DNA of 64,000 nt from CAWBOY01 sp963790585 (lineage in GTDB: Bacteria > Planctomycetota > Planctomycetia > Gemmatales > Gemmataceae). Where the stretch lies: positions 310,001 to 374,000 of the forward strand of contig CAWBOY010000001.1 in assembly GCA_963790585.1 (NCBI GenBank). The letters run 5' to 3'. Within the stretch, counting starts at the first letter, position 1. Every line of letters starts with the position of its first letter. Of the stretch, positions 19,484 through 28,451 are shown piece after piece. The position numbers and the translations under genes were made by a program. The notes below the pieces were generated by a model that was not told the DNA's origin, searched no databases, and was given only the letters and a program-made list of their open reading frames with translations.

Positions 19484-19510
19484 GTAGACGCGGCAAGATG
19501 CCGCGTCTAC
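19484..19510. repeat. Single 27-base perfect palindrome
   Basis: GTAGACGCGGCAAGATGCCG plus its complementary end reads the same on both strands apart from the central base. It is the same unit as in 17102-17194, placed 12 bases beyond the end of the zinc-ribbon gene. Confidence 0.8.
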
Positions 19511-19521
19511 AGATCGGCCCA

Positions 19522-20947
19522 TCAGCGCGGCGGCGGCCCGGCGTTGAGTGCTTTGGGATCTATGGCAAACTTTATCTGGATATTCTTGTCGCTTTGCGTG
19601 ATTGCAATGGCCTTAATCGCGGCCTCCACGGCCTTGTAGGTTGGCTGCGGCATGCCGGCGCAGTGCAAACCCAAGAACGATCACCAATTTCTTCTTGCCT
19701 GCCTCTAGAGCAGTCTTCACCTGCTCAGCTTTGGCACCGTCAGGAAGAGAGCCGGACAACTCCATGTCAAAGCTATTCTGGCTGATGCTTGCAGTAAGAA
19801 GTAACTGCTGCATCTCTTTGACGGCCTGGCACGGGACATCGTCGAGTTGTGCCTGCATAAGCATAGCCAGCTGGTTCATCGCGTCGGGGGGAGGATTGCC
19901 GCCAATCACTAATTGATCCGAGCCGGCCAAACGTTTCAGTGCGTCAGCGGAGGGGCCCGCCTTGGTGACCTTTGCTCCGCGTTCGAGAACCTTCACGATC
20001 TCCGGCTCGTCGCCGAAAATCATCAGGTGCTCATTAAAAAGGTGAGCTCCAACCATCTTTTGGCCGGGGAACTGATTCATTGAAGCCACCTGTTGATAAG
20101 TCCTACCGCCCGCCGATTTGTCGGTGAGCTTCATCCGACCGTTCAACTTCAGGCTATTGAGGTATTTTTCGCGGTTGATGGAGGCGCTCGACTGAAGGGC
20201 CATCCAGGCATTGGGACCCAGCGGTGTAATTGTCTGCATGACAAACGTCAGCCGCGTAACATCCCCGGGTTGGATACCTGGTAGGAAGTCTTTCATTTCT
20301 TGCATCTGCTGGGCCGCCATCGGATTTGTAGCCTGGAAGCCTTGTTGGAAGCCTTGTTGGAATCCAGGCACTTTCCATACATCTCCGATTTTTACGCCGA
20401 CGATCGCTTGCGCATCGCCAGGAATGATGTCGAGGTCCGTCAGCTTCCCGTCCGCGTTCCCCAGACCGAAAATCAGAAACAGCACCACGCCCACGATCAC
20501 GAGGAACGAACCCACGCCGGCCAGGATCCACGGCCAAACCGCTCGCTTTTTCGGCTTGGTCTTCTTATTTTTGGATCCTTTACGACGGACGGGGGCCTCG
20601 TCCTCTTCTTCGTCCTCCACGGCAGCCGCAGCGCGGGCCTTCGGCTTTGTCGTTATCTTGGAAGGCGAAGGAGCGGCGGCCTTTGGTTCTTCGATTTTGA
20701 CCATGCTCTGACAGCCGGGGCATTTCGTCTGTTTGCCGGCATACTCGGCCTTGGCCTGCATTTCCTTGCCGCACTTGCCGCAAGAGAAGCGGATTTGCCG
20801 CGGCGCCTCGGCGATGAGCATTTCCGGTGCGGAGTCGTCCTCTACGAGCAGTCCCTCGCCACAGGCCGGACATTTGACCCGACGACCCACATATTGATCG
20901 GGCACACGAAGCTGCTTGCCACAGGCGCAGCTAACCGATACTGGCAT
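19522..20947 (-). CDS. Zinc-ribbon membrane protein, family member 1 (frame break near 19670)
   Basis: About 475 residues when repaired. The N-terminus has two zinc ribbons: SCACGKQLRVPDQY...KCPACG (res 5-32) and FSCGKCGKEMQ...KCPGCQ (about 54-80). A basic, acidic-patched linker follows, then one membrane helix (WPWILAGVGSFLVIVGVVLF, about 143-163), then a domain opening TDLDIIPGDAQAIVGVKIGD that is shared with the next two genes. The main frame runs into ALRRHAAANLQG near 19668, but the neighbouring frame gives LHCAGMPQPTYKAVEAAIKA and stops at 19522, a better C-terminus. GFQQGFQ is a small internal duplication. GGGAG precedes the ATG. Function unknown. Confidence 0.75.
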
Positions 20948-21004
20948 GAAGAATACTCCCGGTGAAGCCCCGCGCCTGGGTCGACGGGACGAATCTACTT
21001 GTAC

Positions 21005-22436
21005 TTATATAGCCCCCGGCTTGCCGGGGGTAAATGAGAATACCCCCGCAAGCCGGGGGCTATATAGAGTTATCTCGGTATCTGCCGCGCGGCATTCACG
21101 ACGCGCCTGGCCATCGAGCAACGTCTTGACCTTGGCTTCCGTCTCCGCCCGAGTGATCTTCGCCTGGCTGACCGCCGTTTGCACTGGAATCAGCGCCGGA
21201 AAACCGAGCTTGGCGAAACCGAGCATCACCCCCAGCTTGCGTCGACCGGCATCGAGTGCCGTGACAACCAGTTCGGCCTTCTGCCCGTCGGGCAGGGTTG
21301 CGGAGAGTTCCAGAGCAAGGTTTTTATCCAGAGTGCCAATCAACGTTAGTTTTTGGATTTCCGCGATTGCATCGCAAGGCTCATCGATTTGCTGCTTGAG
21401 TTCGTTGGCGAGTTCAGCCATCCATTCTACTTGAGGCAAGAGACCGAAAACCAGAGGCTCATTGCCCGCGGCTTGCTTGAGCACGTCGGCCAGCCGGCCT
21501 TCCTTAGCGACGTTGGTTCCCCGTTCGAGCACATTGACGATATTGCCCTCGTAGCCGCAGATACAGAGCCGATCGTGGATCAAGGAAAACGCCAGTTGCT
21601 CGTTACCAAAGCCCCCGAGTTGCGGCGGCAATTTGACCAAATAATAAGTCCGGCCGCCGGCCGATTTCGTTTCAATTTGCCCATCGGCCGACTGAGCTTG
21701 CAAATCGTTGGGAAAGCGCAGCGGCATTCGTGGGACGATTGAATTGGAGATGCGCCCCAGATTGGTGGCTCGCCGCGATTGTTTAGATCTGCCTCAATGA
21801 CCAAAGTGAAACGATCGATCCCGGCCGCCCCAATCTGATTGCCGTCGCCGTTCATCTTCCTCATGAAATCGGCGTCGACCGGCAAGGCTCGAATGATTTG
21901 TTGAAATATCGGTTTGTTCCAAACGTCGGCCACACGGATTCTCAGTATGCCTTGAGCATCCGCGGGAACCAAGTCGAGGTCGGTAACACTGCCATCGGCT
22001 CCGCCGAAGCCATTATTCATCAAGAAATAAGCACCCACCGCCGCGAGCACCAGCAAGAGCAACAACGCTCCCGCCAGATAGGGTGCGAGAGACGGATTCG
22101 TTGGCCGTCTCAGGTTGGGGATTTGCCTCAATTGCGGTCGGCTTAATCCGGAACTCGGAAGTACCGAATGGCCACTGATAGTGACAACGCTTTGACAGCC
22201 GGGGCAGCGTGTTTGTCTTCCCGCATACTCGGCCCGCGCCTGCATCGATTTGCCACAAGTGCCGCACTCGAAGGCGATCAAGCTCGCCTCGGGTTGCGGC
22301 GCGGTTGAGAAACTGTCGGCCGCCACTCCCTCCACAATCCGAGTAGCGCCGCAAGCGGGGCACTTGATGCGCTGCCCGATATAGTCGTCCGGAACGCGAG
22401 CTGCTTGCCACATTCGCAGCTTACCAAGACGGACAT
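21005..22436 (-). CDS. Zinc-ribbon membrane protein, family member 2 (two frame breaks)
   Basis: A paralogue of the 19522-20947 gene. The start at 22436 has GGAGAG upstream and reads MSVLVSCECGKQL. A lost base near 22399 shifts the frame, which continues RVPDDYIGQRIKCPACG; a second ribbon FECGTCGKSMQ...RCPGCQ follows. A membrane helix lies near residue 115 (PYLAGALLLLLVLAAVGAYF), then TDLDLVPADAQGILRIRVAD. A second break near 21755 moves to the frame MPLRFPNDLQAQSADGQIET, which runs to the end. The final residues LYSPRLAGVFSFTPGKPGAI are encoded by the palindromic repeat at 21006-21066, so the native C-terminus may have been replaced. Function unknown. Confidence 0.7.
21006..21066. repeat. 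Inverted repeat (TATATAGCCCCCGGC family)
   Basis: A 26-27 base arm at 21006-21032 is matched by 21041-21066 across an 8-base spacer. It forms the last about 20 codons of the minus-strand gene ending at 21005. A half copy is at 23806-23830. Confidence 0.8.
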
Positions 22437-22487
22437 GCGGTTCTCTCCGAGTAAGGGGGACTGTCGCCGATCAAAAACTGCCTTCAG

Positions 22488-22600
22488 GAGCCGGGAGCGT
22501 CAGCGACCGGAGCGAATTACACTCGCTGAGCTTTTCTCCGGTCGCTCACGCCCCCGGCTCTTGAAGAGAGAAGACCTCTGGTCGCTCACGCTCCCGGCTC
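22488..22600. repeat. Inverted repeat (GAGCCGGGA family), copy 2
   Basis: GAGCCGGGAGCGTCAGCGAC at the left is matched by the right end (20 of 21 bases), and a third partial arm GGTCGCTCACGCCCCCGGCTC-like lies between. It sits between two members of the paralogous family, so it could serve as a recombination point. Confidence 0.7.
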
Positions 22601-22614
22601 GCCATGAAATCGAT

Positions 22615-23673
22615 TCACTTGGCCGGTTCCGGCGGCACAGGCCCGCCGCCGATGCCACCAAACGGTCCGCCCGGACTTTGAATGATTTGAATCCACGTTT
22701 TCAGATCAACGTCCAGCTGCGATTTGGCAACAACCTCTTTGTCGGCTTGCTCGATTTTGACGCCCTTGAGAACTTTGTCCACCGCGTCGAGGGCTGCCAG
22801 CGCGTCTTTATCGGGTATGGCGGCTCGAGCCAAGCCGAGCATTACACGGAGTGCCTCTTTGCCGGAATCCGCGATTTTGGCCGCTTCGCGAGCCGCCGGC
22901 TCGTCAGGGTAGTTCGTGTTCAGCACGAATTCGACAGCCTTTTCTTCTTTACCGAGGTTGATGCCGAGGGCAATCGTTTCGAGGTCGGCAAGAGGGCGAT
23001 ACTCGACCTGAAATTGATTGCGAAGGACGTCGCGCATGGACTTGGTGAGCGCAAAAGCCAGGACGAAGGGATTCCGCGATGTTTTGACGATGGCGGCAGC
23101 CAGCAGCCCTTCCGGTTTGGTCGCGTTTCGTTCGAGAGCTTTCTTGATTTCGGTCTCATCGCCAAAAACGATTAGCCTTGCGTCGACAAACGCAACCGCC
23201 ATCCCCTTGGCGCGCTGGAACAGATTCGCTTTGTAAATGTACAAGGTCCTGTCGCCGACCTTCTTTTCTTCGGGACGCTCGCCGTTAGCAGTGGCGCTCA
23301 ACGCTTCCAGCGTTTTCTTGACGTCAATGTCGCGCAGCGTGAGAACAGTTCCGAGTAGAGTGTCTTTGTCCATTTCGTTTGACATGATCATGAAGCGATT
23401 GATTTCCGTCAGGGCAAGGCCGAATTGCCCTTCGAACTTCTTCAGTTCCGTGGTCACTGGCGCCGGAAGGCTCTTAAAGATTTCCTTGACCGCCTCCGTT
23501 TTCATTAAATCGGCAATGCGCAACGCATACACTACCTGGGCATCGGGTGGGATCAGCCACAGATCGTTGTCCGGTGACTTGGGCGTTTCCTTGATTGGCG
23601 CGGCCGCAGACAGCGCGGCCAGTAGGCACAAGGCCAAACAGGCGCGGTAGATACGTGCAGAGGAGCTGAGCAT
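22615..23673 (-). CDS. Exported protein, family member 3 (no zinc ribbons)
   Basis: 352 residues, intact. A signal peptide (ACLALCLLAALSAAAP, res about 11-26) replaces the zinc ribbons and anchor of its two neighbours. The shared domain begins DNDLWLIPPDAQVVYALRIA and continues with the same order of blocks: a Phe/Met-rich beta strand region, VFGDETEIKKALERN (compare IFGDEPEIVKVLERG in member 1), then a Pro/Gly tail (PGGPFGGIGGGPVPPEP). This shows that the domain works outside the cytoplasm, and that the ribbons of members 1 and 2 are an added cytoplasmic part. Function unknown; related to DUF3352-like proteins at most. Confidence 0.78.
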   Translation of the reverse strand: MLSSSARIYRACLALCLLAALSAAAPIKETPKSPDNDLWLIPPDAQVVYALRIADLMKTEAVKEIFKSLPAPVTTELKKFEGQFGLALTEINRFMIMSNEMDKDTLLGTVLTLRDIDVKKTLEALSATANGERPEEKKVGDRTLYIYKANLFQRAKGMAVAFVDARLIVFGDETEIKKALERNATKPEGLLAAAIVKTSRNPFVLAFALTKSMRDVLRNQFQVEYRPLADLETIALGINLGKEEKAVEFVLNTNYPDEPAAREAAKIADSGKEALRVMLGLARAAIPDKDALAALDAVDKVLKGVKIEQADKEVVAKSQLDVDLKTWIQIIQSPGGPFGGIGGGPVPPEPAK

Positions 23674-23805
23674 GAAGGCTCTCCGTGCTTACGGTGAGTA
23701 GGGACGAGACGCCCCGTCGACTACCGTATAGCGTAGCGTCAAAGGAGGTCGCATTAAAGGGAAAAGGGCGCATTTTGGAGCGCCTTCAGGTGTACAGGTT
23801 CGCTT

Positions 23806-23830
23806 TATATAGCCCCCGGCTTGCCGGGGG
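23806..23830. repeat. Half copy of the TATATAGCCCCCGGC repeat
   Basis: The single hairpin TATATAGCCCCCGGCTTGCC plus GGGGG matches one arm of the repeat at 21006-21066. It lies between the propeller gene and family member 3, within a 194-base gap that otherwise shows nothing. Confidence 0.7.
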
Positions 23831-23867
23831 GTTCTCCTGCGCCGGAGGCTGGCGCAAGAATCCATCC

Positions 23868-25124
23868 CTACTTCTTCTCGCCAATGCAATAAAGAAACTC
23901 CTTGCCCCGCACATAAAGCCGATGATTTGCCACGGCTGGGGTAGCGCTCACATCGTCGGCGAGATCGTTGCCCGCCAGCATCTTGAACTTGGGTTTCGCC
24001 TCGAAAACGAAGACCTTGCCATGGTCGCCGAAGACGTAGATTTTCCCATCAATGAGCAACGGCGACGCCGTCACGCCGCTACGGAGCGGATGGTTCCACA
24101 CCTCTTCACCGGTCTTGGCGACGTAGCAAGCCGCTAAACCGGCGTCATTTACGGCATAGATATGTTCGCCGAGAGCGAGCGAGCAGGGAACGTAAGGAAA
24201 CGTCTTTCTGTTTTCCCAAAGGAAGTTGGTCGTGCTGACGTCGCCGGCCCCGCCGAGCTTTACGCCGATGGCGCAGCGCGAACCGTCGCCGTCGCCGCTG
24301 GTGAGGACGATGACGCCGTCGGCGATGACGGGAGACGCCACCGTCCGCAGCGGCTTGCTGGCTGTGAACTTCCAGTCAAAGGTCCAGTTTTGTTTTCCGT
24401 CAGCCGGATTGTAACTTGTGACGCCGGCCGTGCTGGCGACCAGCAGCTCGACCTTGCCGCCGGCCTCGTGAAGGATCGGCGTTGAATAACAGGCTCGGAA
24501 CGGCTTGCGCTGCACTTTCCAGACGTCATCCCCCGATTTGGCGTCGAAGCAGGCCAGTGTAGCCAGGCCATCCTGGTCGTTTGCCAGGATGACACGGTCT
24601 TGCCAGACAATCGGCGAATGACCAGCGCCGTGCTGGCTCTTGAACGCGCCGAGGTCGCGGTGCCAGAGCGGCTGGCCGTAGAAGTCATACGCCTGCAATC
24701 CCAGATGATCCCCATCCCAAAAGGCCGCGTAGACGCGCTCGCCATCCGTCGCCGGGGTGCCGGAGGCATAGCTGCTCAGCTTGTGGACCACCGATTTGTT
24801 GCCCGGAAGATTCTTGGACCAAAGCAGCTTCCCCGAATTGGCATCCACGCACAGCATCATGCGCTGTTTCGCGTCGGCGCTGGAAGATTGCATAAAGAGG
24901 CGATCGCCCCAAACGATCGGCGACGAATGGCCCACGCCCGGAAGAGCCGTCTTCCAGAGCATGTTGTCGGGAGTCCACTGAACGGGAATGCCTTTTTCGG
25001 TCGAGACGCCGGCGCCGTTCGGCCCGCGAAATCGCGGCCAATTGTCGGCGTCGGCGCCGCCGACGGCGAATAGACCGGCAAGCAGAGTAAGCCACAAAAG
25101 GGAGGCCCGAAGTCGCGAGCTCAT
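23868..25124 (-). CDS. Exported PQQ-like beta-propeller protein
   Basis: 418 residues with a signal peptide (LLWLTLLAGLFAVGGADA, about 9-26). The mature start WPRFRGPNGAGVSTEKGIPV is the standard opening of the planctomycete PQQ-binding-like propeller family. Blades recur as VDANSGKLLWSKNLPG, CFDAKSGDDVWKVQRK, YNPADGKQNWTFDWK and YVAKTGEEVWNHPLRS. Such proteins fold like BamB or quinoprotein dehydrogenases, but the Ca and PQQ ligands cannot be confirmed here, so an enzymatic role is not claimed. AAGGG precedes the ATG. Same strand as its neighbours. Confidence 0.85.
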   Translation of the reverse strand: MSSRLRASLLWLTLLAGLFAVGGADADNWPRFRGPNGAGVSTEKGIPVQWTPDNMLWKTALPGVGHSSPIVWGDRLFMQSSSADAKQRMMLCVDANSGKLLWSKNLPGNKSVVHKLSSYASGTPATDGERVYAAFWDGDHLGLQAYDFYGQPLWHRDLGAFKSQHGAGHSPIVWQDRVILANDQDGLATLACFDAKSGDDVWKVQRKPFRACYSTPILHEAGGKVELLVASTAGVTSYNPADGKQNWTFDWKFTASKPLRTVASPVIADGVIVLTSGDGDGSRCAIGVKLGGAGDVSTTNFLWENRKTFPYVPCSLALGEHIYAVNDAGLAACYVAKTGEEVWNHPLRSGVTASPLLIDGKIYVFGDHGKVFVFEAKPKFKMLAGNDLADDVSATPAVANHRLYVRGKEFLYCIGEKK

Positions 25125-25213
25125 AGGGTTGGCCCTTGGCAGGTGGAAGCCAGTTTTTCGGGGACTAGGGCCTTTCGCGGAGCGAAAGGCGACATCTTAG
25201 CCGGAAGCAACGG

Positions 25214-25918
25214 TTACTCCGCGATCATCTTCAACATCTCATCCGCGACCAGACGATTGCCGGCATCGTTAAGATGGACGCGATCGGCGGTGAGAATGCC
25301 CTTCTCCTCGTTTTCTTCGTTGTTCTTCTTAAGATATTCAATAAAGGCCTTCCGAAGATCGCATACAGGCACTTTCATTTCTTTGGCGACCTTGCGACTT
25401 ATTTCGGCGAACTCATCGAGTTGCTTATCGAGCTTGTTCGTGCCGTCATTTTTCTCACCGATGACGCTCGGCGTGCATAAAACCACTCGCGCGCCAGCGG
25501 CTTGAATTTTTCCGATGACCTCTTTCAACCCCGCTTCAAACTTGTCCTTCGGCGTGCCGCGGCTCGGGTCGTTTTCACCATGCCAAACGTCGTTGATGCC
25601 GATGTAAACGAAGACCAGCGTCGGCTTCTTCTCAATCACATCGTGTTCTACACGGCTCTGCAAATCGGGTACCTTGTTGCCGCTGATGCCCGCACCGATG
25701 ATCTCGATGTCGAGATCTTTGTGCTTTTTTTCGAGTTCCGCCTTGATGAGCTTAATATACCCTTTGCCTCTGGCCCCGGCTTGGGTGATGGAATCTCCGA
25801 GAAAAGCGATCTTATCGCCCTTTTTTAGGCTGATCTTGGTGTCTTCCGCATAGACCGAGGCGGGGTATGGCAACATGAGACTGATTGTCAACAAGCCACC
25901 GAGGAGGGACCAGGACAT
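25214..25918 (-). CDS. Secreted SGNH/GDSL hydrolase
   Basis: 234 residues from the ATG at 25918 (GGGAG upstream; an earlier in-frame ATG at 25960 has none). The signal peptide WSLLGGLLTISLMLPYPASV ends near residue 24. SGNH blocks are all visible: Ser in AFLGDSITQAG, Gly in GAGISGNKVPD, Asn in YIGINDVWHGE, and Asp/His in TADRVHLNDAGN. Likely a periplasmic esterase acting on acetyl or acyl groups of glycans; the substrate is unknown. It is transcribed toward the propeller gene with an 89-base gap. Confidence 0.9.
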   Translation of the reverse strand: MSWSLLGGLLTISLMLPYPASVYAEDTKISLKKGDKIAFLGDSITQAGARGKGYIKLIKAELEKKHKDLDIEIIGAGISGNKVPDLQSRVEHDVIEKKPTLVFVYIGINDVWHGENDPSRGTPKDKFEAGLKEVIGKIQAAGARVVLCTPSVIGEKNDGTNKLDKQLDEFAEISRKVAKEMKVPVCDLRKAFIEYLKKNNEENEEKGILTADRVHLNDAGNRLVADEMLKMIAE

Positions 25919-26180
25919 GAGAGACTCCCATTGAAATCTTGCAGCAGGCGAGCCACTCACAAGGATATAGCAGCGGCAGCCACTCGTAAACGGGGAGCAT
26001 CAGAGTGATTGAATTCAACGCCGACGAAACATCGAGCGATTTGGGTGGGTATACCACGGCGTCCGATTCGCGCTTCCGGCCACGATCTACTTTCCAGAAC
26101 GTGTGCGAATAGAATACGCGAACGAATCGAACGAAACCGTCCAATCTCCCATGCTGTGTGGTCAATAAGGGGTAATCAGT

Positions 26181-28361
26181 ATGTTCCAACGATCGAGCAA
26201 AACAGGACGGAGCGCCTTCTTAGCCGCCTTCGTCGCCGCGCTCGCCATGACCTTTGCATCTTCCGCCCGTGCCGCGGAGGACAAGGTCGAATCTTCGCTG
26301 AAGTGGGTTCCCGCGGATGCCGGCTATTTCAGCACCATGCTGAACCTCAAGGAGCGGGCGGACGCATTCTACAACAGCAAGGCTTTCGCCAAATTAAAGG
26401 CGATGCCAGCCGTGAAGACTGGGCTCGACAAGTTCCATGAAGAATGGAACAACGGTATGTTGGCCGGCGTGAAGGCCGTGATGGCAGAGCCTGAAAACCA
26501 GCAAATGCTACAGTTGTTCAGCGACGCCTTTTCCAACGAGGTATTCATCCTCGGCGGCGAAAACTGGGGCGACTTCTCCCAGTTCATGAGCGAAATCAGC
26601 AACTCCTTCAACGGCATGAACATCGGCGGCGCCGATGGAGACGCTGGGAGTGCCCAGGTCCGCAAAATGCTCCGAACCCTGATGGCCAAGTCTGACAAAA
26701 TTCAGATTCCAGACCTCACCTTTGGATTCCGCCTGAAGGACACCAAGCCCGCCGTCGAACAAATCAAACGCCTCGAAGACACCGTCAAGGTCGTCATCGG
26801 CTTTATCCCCCAGCTGTCAGCGCTCAAGGGCAAGTTCAAGCACGTCAAGGTTGGCTCGGATGACATCCTGACGCTCCAGCTCGACGGTTCGATGGTTCCT
26901 TGGGACCAGGTTCCGATCAAGCAAATCGAGGAAAAGCCCGGCGAATTCGACCCGCTCGTCAAGAAGCTCAAGGCACTGACGTTTACGATGAGTCTGGGCG
27001 TACGCGGCGATTACATGCTGCTCGCTTTCGGATCTTCCGCGAAACACCTCGAAGCGCTCGGCGGCACCACGCCTCGTCTTGCCGATCGCCCGGAACTCAA
27101 GCCGCTCGCGAAGTTCTCGGGCCGCAAATTGGCCGACGTTTCCTATGTGAGCAAGGCTCTCGCCGAGAAGCTTGGCAGCAACGCCGGCCAGTTCGACAGC
27201 CTCGTTCAGATGGCGAAATCCCAGTTGCCACAATCGGGCTTGTCAGAAAAAGATCAGGCGCAAGCCGTCAAGGACCTCGAAGACTTGTTCAAGAGCGTCC
27301 AGGAAAACATGCCGAAGCCCGGCGCTGTGCTCTCGTTCTCGATGACCTCGCCAAATGGTTTTGAAAGCTACGCGTATTCCTACGCCAAGAACTCGGTCGA
27401 AGTCGGCTCGAAACCTTTGACCCTTCTGAGCAACCTCGGCGGCTCGCCGATCCTCGGTTTCGTCAATCGCAGCAAATCCGATCTCGAAGCCTACAAGACC
27501 ATGACGAAATTCATGGAAAAAGCCTGGACCTACACGGATAAGGCGATTAAAGCCAAGATCGAAGCGGAACACAAGCCGGTCTATGAAAAAGTGACCAAAG
27601 CGATCCTGCCGATCATCTCCAAAATGAACGAGGTCAACCTCAATACGTTGATTCCGGCGATGGCAGATGGCCAAAGCGGCCTGGTTCTTGATGCCAAGTG
27701 GAAGAGCACGCAATGGCACAAGGAAATGCCGCCGATGAAGTCGGCGATGCCGATGCTCGAAATCGGTCTGGTCTTCGGCTTGAGCGACACCGAGATGTTC
27801 CTTAAAGGCATGTCGGAATATCGCAAGCTCATCAACGAAGCATGCGCGGAGCTGCACAAGGTCAGCGAGCTCAACTTCCCGGAAATCACGATTCCCGAAC
27901 CGCAGACCAAGAAGGTCGGCGACACCACTTTGTATTTCTATCCGATCCCGGAAGAAGCCGGACTCGACAAGCAGTTCCAACCGACCGGCAGCGTCGGCGA
28001 CAAGGTCGCCGTCATCACGTTGTCCTCGGAACACACGGTGCGCTTGCTGACCAAGACGCCGCTCAAGTTCAAGTCGGCCTTGATCGAAAAGGCCGCCACC
28101 GAGAACCTGGCCAACGTGGTCGTGTTCGATTGGGTCGGCCTCATGGATGCATTGACCCCGTGGGTCGATCATGCCGCCCCAATGATCTTGACGCAGGCGG
28201 GCGTCACCAAGGAAGACAAGAAGAACTATGACGAGATCATGTCCGAAATCAAAACGGTCATGGAAGTACTCAAGTGCTTCAAAGGTAGCGCGAGCGTGAC
28301 CAAGGTCGAAGACGGCGTGACCGTCACGCAAATGGAATCGATCTACGTGGATCTGAAGTAA
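26181..28361 (+). CDS. Exported 726-residue protein related to the PxDAQ family
   Basis: AAGGGG lies before the ATG. The signal peptide runs to about residue 32 (AFVAALAMTFASSARA). The mature start ESSLKWVPADAGYFSTMLNL resembles the PxDAQ opening of the three genes at 19522-23673, and the pairing of a Phe/Met-rich helical first half with KKVGDTTLYFYPIPEEAG (compare KKVGDRTLYIYKANL in member 3) supports a common origin. It is Lys/Met rich, soluble and intact. No catalytic motif recognised. A hairpin plus T-run at 28376-28441 follows. Function unknown. Confidence 0.78.
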   Translation: MFQRSSKTGRSAFLAAFVAALAMTFASSARAAEDKVESSLKWVPADAGYFSTMLNLKERADAFYNSKAFAKLKAMPAVKTGLDKFHEEWNNGMLAGVKAVMAEPENQQMLQLFSDAFSNEVFILGGENWGDFSQFMSEISNSFNGMNIGGADGDAGSAQVRKMLRTLMAKSDKIQIPDLTFGFRLKDTKPAVEQIKRLEDTVKVVIGFIPQLSALKGKFKHVKVGSDDILTLQLDGSMVPWDQVPIKQIEEKPGEFDPLVKKLKALTFTMSLGVRGDYMLLAFGSSAKHLEALGGTTPRLADRPELKPLAKFSGRKLADVSYVSKALAEKLGSNAGQFDSLVQMAKSQLPQSGLSEKDQAQAVKDLEDLFKSVQENMPKPGAVLSFSMTSPNGFESYAYSYAKNSVEVGSKPLTLLSNLGGSPILGFVNRSKSDLEAYKTMTKFMEKAWTYTDKAIKAKIEAEHKPVYEKVTKAILPIISKMNEVNLNTLIPAMADGQSGLVLDAKWKSTQWHKEMPPMKSAMPMLEIGLVFGLSDTEMFLKGMSEYRKLINEACAELHKVSELNFPEITIPEPQTKKVGDTTLYFYPIPEEAGLDKQFQPTGSVGDKVAVITLSSEHTVRLLTKTPLKFKSALIEKAATENLANVVVFDWVGLMDALTPWVDHAAPMILTQAGVTKEDKKNYDEIMSEIKTVMEVLKCFKGSASVTKVEDGVTVTQMESIYVDLK

Positions 28362-28375
28362 CTCGTGTACGAAAC

Positions 28376-28441
28376 CCCGCGCTGGCGCTTGGTGCTGGTG
28401 AAATACCTTTACCAGCCCCAAGCGCCAGCGCGGGATTCTTT
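28376..28441 (+). terminator. Hairpin and T-run after the 26181 gene (AGCGCCAGCG repeat family)
   Basis: A 24-base arm at 28376-28399 pairs with 28411-28434, followed by ATTCTTTTTTT. This is a strong factor-independent terminator for the plus-strand gene and lies tail-to-tail with argC. The same sequence family recurs at 35744-35801 and as a half arm near 4330-4352. Confidence 0.75.
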
Positions 28442-28451
28442 TTTTCTCCGA

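Noticed and set aside
27243..28421. A 392-codon frame opposite the 726-residue exported protein
   Set aside because: The sense frame has a signal peptide, ribosome site and terminator; the antisense product is His/Arg-biased shadow.
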